A stretch of 22,993 nt of DNA. It comes from Nemertoderma westbladi. Taxonomy: Eukaryota > Xenacoelomorpha > Nemertodermatida > Nemertodermatidae. Made by a program: the position numbers and the translations under genes. Shown piece by piece: positions 8,701 through 15,800 of this stretch. Location of the stretch: positions 1 through 22,993 of the forward strand of contig JAUCBJ010004089.1 of NCBI GenBank assembly GCA_032718475.1, given 5' to 3'. Position 1 is the first letter of the stretch. Every line of letters starts with the position of its first letter. The notes below the pieces were generated by a model. It ran no database searches. It was not told the DNA's origin and worked only from the letters and a program-made list of their open reading frames with translations.

Positions 8701-10591
8701 AGTTGCCACGTGTAAACCGGCCTTAAGTTGGATAATTAAAACTTTGTGAGGTAAAGCTGAGCAGTTTTAATTGGCAACACGTTATACGGTTTATTTCCTG
8801 GGTGTTTTTCATTGGCTGGCACTTTTGTGAGCACTTTTTATTGGCCGAATTTAATATTTTGCAGTTAATTTTTATATCCTGGGTTATTTTCATTGGTTGG
8901 ATATTAATGACAGGGTTCACCGCCTACTACCTAATCACAATACTCAATGTGGGGAGCATATGTTCTCTCAACCTACCAAAGGAAGAAGAAGTCTGCTTAG
9001 ATATGCGCCTCTTGCGTGAGTTCTGAGTATTATTATTATACTGTAGTTGTAAATCCAAGTATCTGTCTCTTTATAAATTTTTTTACAAATTTCCCATGGG
9101 GACAATGTATTATAATAATATGTTCACTAAAGTGAAAATTATTCTAGTGGAAAAGTATTGCGTAACTGGGGAATTCCCTATAAAATAACTGCTATACTTT
9201 ATTTCTATCCCATAACAGATATCAATTCGTTATTGTTTTGGTTAGATTCAGCCCTTCTGTAATCTGGGTTTTTAGTGAAAACCTGTATTCTTAATTTGGG
9301 GATAAACTGCAAAGTGAAATATAACAGCAGAAAGAAATTTTACAAATTATTATTGGTAATTTGGGTGAAAGAGTGGTTTCATATATAATAATAACTTTTG
9401 TTTTTCAACGCAAGATATCAGGTAGTATTTCCAGGTCTACCTTTCGCCTGTGCCTCTAGCGGAACGGTTAGAGCGTCAAGCCTCCATCCTGGAGGTCGCC
9501 AGTTCGATCCCACCCGGACGTCATTGCCGAATTTGCTAAGCGAAGCCGAATTCGCCCAACCAAGGTTATATTACCCTCTTGGCACATGAGAGGAATAAAG
9601 CAAAAGTTTTTTATTTTAGAAATTAAAAATTTATTAATGTATATTTTTAGTTGTTGCCGATCCAGTAGCTAAAGACACACGATTTTGTTTATGGAAGGAC
9701 AATTGCACAAAGTTCAATCTCATACAGGAAGGATACCTTAACATCTACTATATAGCTGCGTTTGTTGGTTCTGCAGTTTCAGTACTTGGCATGGTTAGTT
9801 TCAGATGGTCATTGGCTTTAAATGTCAATGATTTTACTTGACAAAATCTCAACAGTAGTATGTATGTCAGAATGTCCGTATGTTTGTAAGTCTGTCTTTG
9901 TTATAAAAATGCAGGCAAACGGACATACAAACAGACAGACATAAAAAATTGCAATTTCAGAAAACCTAAACCACAGATGAATCCAGTTTATTTTTTAACA
10001 AAGATAATGAAGTGATTTACCGTGATTTAGGTCAATAACACTATTATTTTGCATTGAACGATCGTGTGATAGGTCAAAGAGCCCGCGAGATGGAAGTTTG
10101 CAATTTTTTCGTGTCCCTCTAGCGGCGACTGGTGGGATTAAAAATTTAACTAAAAAAAATCCTCACGATATGAAATTTTAAAAAAATATGTGAAGGGGGC
10201 GCTCCCCACCCCCTCCGCCCCCCTCTCCTCCTTAGAACGATGGTTGGAAATGTGAGTCTTTCTGTATGCGACTTTTTGGTGTTAAATGTTTTACAGGAGT
10301 TAGTTAGTTTACAAACTAACTAGTTAATAAACGTAATAGTACACAATCGATTGATTGATTGATTGATTGAGCCCATAGGACTCGTATAATATCCAATATA
10401 ATGATGTAATCAATCATCGATTTAAACAAATTATTTTTCAGTGTCATTACATGATGGCGTTGTCTTCTAATTGGAGTTCAGTGAACCACCGCATTGAACA
10501 GGAAAAATATTTGTACAAAAAGGGAGTGGAGGAAAAAGAACTCAGTGACATCAACAGAAGAGCTATTGGCACAGACCAGTTGCGTTACTAG
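2725..10591 (+). CDS. M6: Proteolipid protein / M6 family four-TM membrane glycoprotein (six coding exons)
   Basis: The coding exons are 2725-2746, 7796-7973, 8445-8601, 8865-9015, 9651-9793 and 10442-10591. They give 801 nt and 266 residues (vertebrate GPM6A has 278), with intron phases 1, 2, 0, 1 and 0. PLP/M6 proteins are tetraspan plasma-membrane proteins linked to neurites, filopodia and myelin. Hallmarks seen: an N-terminal cysteine cluster CNRCC (12-16, likely palmitoylated) followed by PVSSLIATLL and VFCGG; four hydrophobic segments (about 21-44, 75-99, 117-137, 198-220); four cysteines in the large second loop (C152, C163, C182, C188) as in PLP/M6; a sequon at N187 (NCT); and the family tail beginning MALSSNW after TM4, followed by a charged cytosolic end. 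The introns are full of repeats. Homology is strong across all exons except the seven-codon first one, whose assignment rests on phase, start context and donor. Confidence 0.92.
2747..3389. other. M6 intron 1, 5' part
   Basis: AT-rich intronic sequence. Minus-strand ORFs of 61-68 codons at 2913-3321 show no recognisable motif. No RNA gene or repeat is evident before the LINE remnant begins. Confidence 0.5.
3390..5134 (-). pseudogene. Degraded non-LTR retrotransposon reverse transcriptase (RTE-like)
   Basis: On the minus strand, in order: a linker with FLIGRKSQPITTVKAECLNV and WKAHFEKLLN (about 5070-4980); a 23-bp minisatellite that interrupts the ORF; LVPVPKKGNLT (about 4590-4555); an intact RT stretch at 4530-4174 with ISIVAKLYNRILLNRI, NQNGFRKGRGT and FVDFFKAFDSVSR; then a frameshifted remainder. 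The remainder includes LTDIDFAGDLGVLSE (the active-site box, normally FADD) near 4045, and RIW/LFREAVEPVLLYG near 3750. The 3' end decays near 3390. FAGD in place of FADD, stops and frameshifts all point to a dead copy. It sits antisense in M6 intron 1. The endonuclease half is not seen. RTE-type assignment is from motif style only. Confidence 0.85.
4772..4955. repeat. Eight perfect 23-bp tandem repeats inside the LINE remnant
   Basis: The unit GGGACACTTTTTGTTCCACA plus AAA repeats eight times with no visible mismatch, starting at 4772, 4795 and every 23 bp to 4933. Each unit contains an inverted repeat (TTTTGT-TCC-ACAAAA). Because 23 is not a multiple of three and no frame has a stop, the array creates spurious ORFs of 62-146 codons on both strands. 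Perfect identity suggests very recent expansion. Confidence 0.97.
5407..7698. repeat. 47-bp minisatellite, about 48 units, in M6 intron 1
   Basis: The basic unit begins GGTTTAGTGATCACTGTGCA and ends in GCATGTTATTGTTTCTA. Variants are mixed: CACTGTGCAG, CACAGTGCAG and the longer CACTCAGTGCAG; GCGATC or GTGATC; GTTTCTA or GTTACTA; CAGTATGG or CAGCATGG. CACTG and CAGTG within a unit form a small inverted repeat. The half before about 6670 is fairly uniform; the half after it alternates variants (higher-order pattern). Units end in a pyrimidine-rich TTATTGTTTCTAG|G, which resembles a 3' splice site. ORFs of 71-86 codons here are repeat artefacts. The array ends about 100 bp before M6 exon 2. Confidence 0.97.
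7796..7973 (+). CDS. M6: M6 exon 2 (Cys cluster, TM1, first loop)
   Basis: The acceptor TTTTTTTATACAG ends at 7795. The exon encodes TDNCNRCCKKVPVSSLIATL, the rest of TM1 with FCGG, then the first loop ending in TLKDQ. The donor GTTAGT at 7974 splits the Gln codon (CA|G, phase 2). An internal GTAAAG at 7931 is a competing donor that would break the frame. Confidence 0.92.
8066..8310 (+). mobile_element. tRNA-derived SINE in M6 intron 2
   Basis: The head resembles a tRNA with an A box (TGGTCTAGTGG at about 8077) and a B box (GATTCGATCCC at about 8119), spaced as in pol III internal promoters. A non-tRNA body follows, ending in an AT-rich tail with AATAAATATAATAAA near 8300. The Glu/Gly-type D-arm TCTAGTGGT is recognisable. 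The cloverleaf is imperfect, so this is a SINE, not a tRNA gene. Target-site duplications were not identified. Confidence 0.72.
8445..8601 (+). CDS. M6: M6 exon 3 (TM2 and intracellular loop)
   Basis: The acceptor CCACGCAG ends at 8444 and the donor GTG|GTACGT starts at 8602. The exon encodes KYNIKLSVYCVAGVMGAQCF, the rest of TM2 (LLLVSFLSTLMTG) and a Cys-rich loop (NLCCSFASSMCGK) leading into TM3. Position and hydrophobicity match M6 TM2, where vertebrates end in FFTTG. Confidence 0.92.
8634..8725. mobile_element. Hairpin MITE (long inverted repeat) in M6 intron 3
   Basis: The arms of about 28 nt read TAAAGGCC-GTTTACACGTGG on the left and, as reverse complement on the right, TAAGGCCGGTTTACACGTGG, both continuing CAACTTT. 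A spacer of roughly 35 bp also contains CAACTT/CAACTAG repeats. The 92-bp element forms a near-perfect stem-loop, typical of a non-autonomous DNA transposon. No clear target duplication is visible. Confidence 0.7.
8865..9015 (+). CDS. M6: M6 exon 4 (TM3 and start of large extracellular loop)
   Basis: The acceptor ATTTTGCAG ends at 8864 and the donor C|GTGAGT starts at 9016 (phase 1). The exon encodes LIFISWVIFIGWILMTGFTA (TM3), then a loop with SIC and EEEVCLDMRLL. The last part corresponds to the NLCLDLRQFG region of vertebrate M6. The first two of four conserved loop cysteines lie here. Confidence 0.93.
9430..9620 (+). mobile_element. Second tRNA-derived SINE in M6 intron 4
   Basis: The tRNA-like head has an A-box-like TAGCGGAACGGTTAGAGCG and a B box (AGTTCGATCCC at about 9501), with a CCTCC/GGAGG stem between them. 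A short body follows with CGAATTTGCTAAGCGAAGCC and CGAATTCGCCCAACCAAG, then GAGGAATAAAGC and a T-rich end. It differs from the SINE in intron 2, so two families are present. Terminal duplications were not identified. Confidence 0.65.
9651..9793 (+). CDS. M6: M6 exon 5 (large loop and TM4)
   Basis: The acceptor ATATTTTTAG ends at 9650 and the donor ATG|GTTAGT starts at 9794 (phase 0). The exon encodes VADPVAKDTRFCLWKDNCTK with the last two loop cysteines and an N-glycosylation sequon (NCT). TM4 follows (IYYIAAFVGSAVSVLGM), matching vertebrate M6 sequences that end in AVIAM. Confidence 0.93.
9794..10441. other. M6 intron 5 contents
   Basis: No gene is seen. At 9858-9945 there is an imperfect inverted repeat built on GTCTGTCT and GTATGTTTGT words. 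At 10080-10240 a patch has CCCTCTAGCGGCG and a run of C-rich sequence (CCCCACCCCCTCCGCCCCCC near 10205), probably an old transposon edge. A (GATT)n microsatellite lies at 10346-10371. Confidence 0.5.
10346..10371. repeat. (GATT)n microsatellite
   Basis: About six uninterrupted tetranucleotide units lie in M6 intron 5. Confidence 0.95.
10442..10591 (+). CDS. M6: M6 exon 6 (C-terminal tail, stop)
   Basis: The acceptor TTATTTTTCAG ends at 10441. The exon encodes CHYMMALSSNWSSVNHRIEQ followed by a charged tail (EKYLYKKGVEEKELSDINRR...) and TAG at 10589-10591. Vertebrate M6 has the equivalent HYLMVLSANW followed by an EEQELHDI-type tail. The first downstream AATAAA (11040-11045) lies inside a repeat element, so the polyadenylation site is uncertain. 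Confidence 0.93.
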   Translation, partial: CHYMMALSSNWSSVNHRIEQEKYLYKKGVEEKELSDINRRAIGTDQLRY

Positions 10592-11007
10592 GCAACCCTA
10601 TGAACACGGTTTCTTGTTTCAAATACGCTAACTTTGTACTTTTTACTTATGTGGTCTGTTCAGAGTTACTGTATGTCAGCAATCACTGAGTGATACTCAG
10701 AAGAGCTGACATTTACAAACTGAGACTCTTAAAGGCCCATTTATGTTCTTACATTAATAATAAGAAACCAGTTTATATTTTTAGACAGACATAAGAAAGT
10801 GAAAGGTCTTCCAGTGGAGTTGTATAATAATACATTAATTATTCCGTATTTCGATTTGCTAAAACTGAAAGTGAAACTTATTTAATGGCGTGATTATATA
10901 TTTATTTAGTAACTTGACTTGAATCTACTTAGATATTTAGCAACAATTGGTGCTGAAATACTAAATATCTAGCAGATAAAAAACAAGATGTTCAACAATT
11001 ACACCTA

Positions 11008-11240
11008 GGGGGGGGGTGGGGGGGGGGGGGGGGGTGGGCAATAAAATTCATCCCTCTCCACGGGAAATCGGACGCAAATAACAGCTGATTACTCTCAAAA
11101 ATATAACTGTAACCTGTTCTATTGTGCTTTAGTTTATTGTTTTGGTTAAAATAACGTGCCACTGTAACCTGCTCCTTTCCCTAAATTGTTAACATTGAGG
11201 CGGGATATTAATTCACCAAGATGGGATTTGTGTCGAGTTT
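11008..11240 (+). mobile_element. Dispersed inverted-repeat element, copy A
   Basis: The element starts in a poly-G run (about 11008-11037), then CAATAAAATTCATCCCTCTC, then GGGAAATCGGACGCAAATAA. The middle has TTTAGTTTATTGTTTTGGTT and ACGTGCC, and the end reads TTTGTGTCGAGTTTCCGCC. It aligns over most of its length with the copy at 17115-17363. An AATAAA at 11040-11045 could serve as a poly(A) signal for M6. The poly-G edge is a strong G-quadruplex candidate. Confidence 0.75.
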
Positions 11241-11505
11241 CCGCCAGTTTAAGATTTTGTAAAACCTTTCTTTCAAATGAGCCATAAATATTCACATTTG
11301 GTTGAAAAATAGCGGAGTAGCAATTAAATTGAGAAATTAAAAGATGTCATTCCGAGATAATTGCCTTCAAAGTTTGAACCTTCCAACTCCATACTGTGTG
11401 TCTGGGGTCTGTCTATCGTTTAGTATTGTGTGTAAATGAGAAAACCATCTAGCTGGAATTTTAATCGCGGGGGTTTTCGTGGTCGGTGTTTTTATGTTTG
11501 GTGAG

Positions 11506-11551
11506 CTGAGCTGAGCTGAGCTGAGCTGAGCTGAGCTTGAGCTGAGCTGAG
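11506..11551. repeat. (TGAGC)n pentanucleotide microsatellite
   Basis: Eight or so GAGCT/TGAGC units with one interruption (GAGCTTGAGCT). It lies between the convergent genes and generates a short LSSAQLSS-type reading frame on the minus strand that is not a gene. Confidence 0.92.
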
Positions 11552-12365
11552 AAATTATATTCATATCACAATAATATTTTAATCCTTTTTTCTATCCCGA
11601 TTAGATCTCCAGAAATGGGATAAAAAAGTCATCCATTATTGTATTTTTTTCATGGGTCAAATATAGACCGTCAAAAATTTCCTTTGAGTACAAAAAAAAC
11701 AATAGGCCTACCTCGATAATTCCAGAACAATTACTCAGAACGCTAAGAGGACCACCATTTCTAATACTCATATTAGACCGAGGTCCGAATGGGACGAAGG
11801 TATAGTTGGAGATAAATAAGTGGCACGTTATTCTAACCAAAACAATAAACGAGAGTCAGTCTCACAGTTTCACACAAGACGAACAGTCACACAGTCGTTT
11901 TACAAGACGAAGCAGAATGGTCAAGTCTTATTCGGACTTATTCGTTCCTATTTGACAAACTATTTGTCTCAACATGAAAATTATGAATTGGGGGTAAATA
12001 CCATAATTTTCCTATTAATTATTTACAGCTGTAAAGTAAATATATATATAACTGAATTGATTAGAAATCTACCAGTGCGAACCACTGCAATATTTGTTAT
12101 CAACTCAATGTTTGTCTTCTGGTCAAATACCTATTTTCTGTATCTGATTTGTCCAGTAGGGTGGGATTGTTCGAAAGTTTTGCGCAGAAGGTTGGGTCTG
12201 CCAATGTTCGGTATGGACTGTTTATCCACATTATTGTCCATTTCGGATTATTTTGTCCATAATGTCCGAACACTTCGATTAATATTAGTCGTCAGCATCG
12301 CAAGTAATCACAATATTTGCACAAGCCGCGGCCCTCCTAGTTCCATTATTGGAGTTGGTTTTCCC

Positions 12366-12371
12366 TTTATT
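12366..12371 (-). promoter_or_regulatory. AATAAA polyadenylation signal overlapping the RPP30 stop codon
   Basis: AATAAA on the minus strand contains the TAA stop (12369-12367). I see no other AATAAA close downstream before the repeat-derived sequence near 11130. If used, the 3' untranslated region would be only about 15-30 nt. Confidence 0.4.
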
Positions 12372-12848
12372 TTGTTTTACCAGTTCCACAGCGGGGGGCC
12401 AGCTGGGGGGCGGGCCGAGGATACCCTGGCCAGTCCAGTCCACGTGGGATCCCCAGAGGCCGTTGGCAGAGTCCCCAACTCCTGTGGTCGTACAAGTAGG
12501 GCGAGTCGAACTGGGTGGGGGCGAATAACGGAACCGGGGGGAGAGGGAACATGGGGGGAATGGGAGGGGGCAATGGTGGGGGGCCGGGGTGGTGGAGGGG
12601 AGGCGGGGGGATAGGGGGGAAGGGGGGAGGGGATTCCGAGTGCGGGAGTGGAGTCACCGTTGCCACGGACACGTCCGTCTGCGTTCCAGAACGTTCCTCC
12701 GTCAAGTCCAACCGCCCGTTTATCTTTATGACTTTCGCCGACGATTCATCCAGAACTTTATCTTCTACGGTCGAACTTTTATCACCGAAAGTCAGTTTCA
12801 TCGGATATTTTCGACTGCGTTTCTTCCCCAATGAATTTGTATCATTAA
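12367..12848 (-). CDS. RPP30: RPP30 exon 6 (basic and proline-rich tail, stop)
   Basis: The acceptor ACGTTTTTCAG precedes 12848. The exon encodes NDTNSLGKKRSRKYPMKLTF, a mixed charged region, then a proline-rich stretch with runs such as SPPPFPPIPPPPLHHP and PPPLPPPIPPMFPLPPVPLF, ending GTGKTK and TAA at 12369-12367. The KKRSRK cluster could be a nuclear localisation signal. The opposite strand is G-rich over the proline codons, causing antisense ORFs that are shadows. Whether this exon belongs to RPP30 rests on phase, spacing and lack of a stop in exon 5. Confidence 0.72.
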
Positions 12849-15800
12849 CTGAAAAACGTTTAGAAAAAATTAAATAAACTTAATTTAGGCTATAGAACCC
12901 AAAAACAGTTAAATCGTCAAAAGATATTTATAAATATATCCAACTAATAACCTTTCAATATTCAAAATGTACTAAGGACCTTTTTTGTACGTTACATTAC
13001 AATAAAATATATGCCATCTATGAGAATGCCTTCATTAAAATCTTAAAACTAAACCAGAACATTTAGTTTACTGTAATAGCTGTTTATTCTGTGCTTACTA
13101 CAGGGGTTAACCATCTAGATAGACAAACACCCACCTTTCTGTCTCACCGGCGACTTCCAAACAAACCCCTCATCAGATAATTCTCCGCTCTCTCGACTTT
13201 CATCACTCTCATAGTCGACTGATATATCTTCTACTGCAACACAGAAACAAACAATGTACCGGTATAAAGGTATTGTCCAACATAACATATAGGATTACCC
13301 CTAAAGCTTTGCAGCTTATTTCCAAGGGGGTCCTTCATATTTTATTAAAATTTTCATTAAATAAATAATGTTCAAGCCTGTCCTTCCCTTTTGAGTAAAA
13401 AAAACTTTTTGAGTTTCGACTACAATTACTTTAAATAACTATTTGCCACGAACGCTGCAACTGCAGCATAATTTCCTAATTATTACCAATTACAATATTC
13501 TCAATATAGCTATACGAACAGAACCTTTCTCTACACTTTCTGCTGTATCATTAACGCTATCTTCTTCTATCTCGGAACCATCTGCAACCCATTGATTCGC
13601 GGATGCAAGCATCGCTACCCGCCGACTTACAGCGCGACTTACAACAGCGGCCGCGTTGACGCTGATACATTTAACGGCGGTTTCCAAACCGAATAACGTC
13701 GATAAATTGACAACGTCAATGTAACCTCGCAAGTCCAGTGGACTGTAAGCGCCTACAATGGAAACAAATAAACAGTTATGGAATGGAATCAAATGGACTG
13801 TAAGCGCCTACAATGGTAACAAATAAACAGTTATGGAATGGAATCAAATGGAGTGTAAGCGCCTACAATGGAAACAAATAAACAGTTATGGAATGGAATC
13901 AAATGGACTGTAAGCGCCTACAATGGAAACAAATAAACAGTTATGGGATGGAATCAAATGGGGTGTAAGCGCCTACAATGGAAACAAATATACAGTTATG
14001 GAATGGAATCAAATGGACTGTAAGCGCCTACAATGTAAACAAATAAACAGTTATGGAATGGAATCAAATGGACTGTAAGCGCCTACAATGGAAACAAATA
14101 AACAGTTATGGAATGGAATCAAATGGACTGTAAGCGCCTACAATGGAAACAAATAAACAGTTATGGAATGGAATCAAATGGACTGTAAGCGCCTACAATG
14201 GAAACAAATAAACAGTTATGGAATGGAATCCAATGGACTGTAAGCGCCTACAATGGAAACAAATAAACAGTTATGGAATGGAATCAAATGGACAGTAAGC
14301 GCCTACAATGGAAACAAATAAACAGTTATGGAATGGAATGGAATCAAATGGAGTGTAAGCGCCTACAATGGAAACAAATAAACAGTTATGGAATGGAATC
14401 AAATGGAGTGTAAGCGCCTACAATGGTAACAAATAAACAGTTATGGAATGGAATCAAATGGAGTGTAAGCGCCTACAATGGAAACAAATAAACAGTTATG
14501 GAATGGAATCAAATGGACTGTAAGCGCCTACAATGGAAACAAATAAACAGTTATGGAATGGAATGGAATCAAATGGACTGTAAGCGCCTACAATGGAAAC
14601 AAATAAACAGTTGTGGAATGGAATCAAATGGACTGTAAGCGCCTACAATGGAAACAAATAAACAGTTATGGAATGTAATGGAATCAAATGGACTGTAAGC
14701 GCCTACAATGGAAACAAATAAACAGTTATGGAATGGAATCAAATGGACTGTAAGCGCCTACAATGGAAACAAATAAACAGTTATGGAATGGAATCAAATG
14801 GACTGTAAGCGCCTACAATGGAAACAAATAAACAGTTATGGAATGGAATCAAATGGACTGTAAGCGCCTACAATGGAAACAAATAAACAGTTATGGAATG
14901 GAATCAAATGGACTGTAAGCGCCTACAATGGAAACAAATAAACAGTTATGGAATGGAATCAAATGGACTGTAAGCGCCTACAATGGAAACAAATAAACAG
15001 TTATGGAATGGAATCAAATGGACTGTAAGCGCCTACAATGGAAACAAATAAACAGTTATGGAATGGAATCAAATGGACTGTAAGCGCCTACAATGGAAAC
15101 AAATAAACAGTTATGGAATGGAATCAAATGGACTGTAAGCGCCTACAATGGAAACAAATATACAGTTATGGAATGGAATCAAATGGACTGTAAGCGCCTA
15201 CAATGGAAACAAATAAACAGTTATGGAATGGAATCAAATGGACTGTAAGCGCTTACAATGGAAACAAATAAACAGTTATGGAATGGAATCAAATGGACTG
15301 TAAGCGCCTACAATGGAAACAAATAAACAGTTATGGAATGGAATCAAATGGACTGACTACAAGCACGTGGTTCCGTTTACACAACAACCCGGAAGTCATT
15401 ATTGCATCATTGTGGTTCGGTTTACACAACTAACCGGAAGTCAGTTCAGTATTACACCATTGTGTTTCCGTTTACACAACTAACCGGAAGTTAGTATTAC
15501 ACCATTGTGGTTCCGTTTACACAACTAACCGGAAGTCAGTATTACACCCTTATAGTTCCGTTTACACAACTAACCGGAAGTCAGTATTACACCATTGTGG
15601 TTCCGTTTACACAACTAACCGGAAGTTAGTATTACACCATTGTGGTTCCGTTTACAGCCTCTGAGTAATTCCGAAACGGCTGACACTGTCTGACGTCTAG
15701 AGGCACTGTCCCTTAAACACGCACCATATTCGATCTCGATGGCAACACCACGTTGCAAGGCTTCACAGATCAGTTGTGGCTTAACGACGAATTGTAACTT

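Larger units (their letters stand above)
10592..12366. other. Intergenic DNA between convergent M6 and RPP30
   Basis: No convincing gene is present. It holds the M6 3' untranslated region, an inverted-repeat element at 11008-11240, a TGAGC pentamer repeat near 11510 and, at 11820-11850, an inverted copy of the core word shared by the dispersed element. The plus-strand ORF at 11820-12614 starts at GTG inside repeat sequence, has no recognisable domain and ends antisense to RPP30's proline-rich exon. I regard it as spurious. Confidence 0.6.

Noticed and set aside
11820-12614. 264-codon plus-strand ORF
   Set aside because: It starts at GTG within a repeat fragment, shows no domain, and its 3' part is antisense to the phase-consistent RPP30 exon 6.
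12515-12877. Glycine-rich plus-strand ORF (MGANNGTGGRG...)
   Set aside because: It is the antisense shadow of the proline codons in RPP30 exon 6.
14331-14350. GGAAT/GAATG repeats as pericentromeric satellite like human satellite II/III
   Set aside because: Only a 5-bp slippage inside three of the 55-bp units; no GGAAT array exists.
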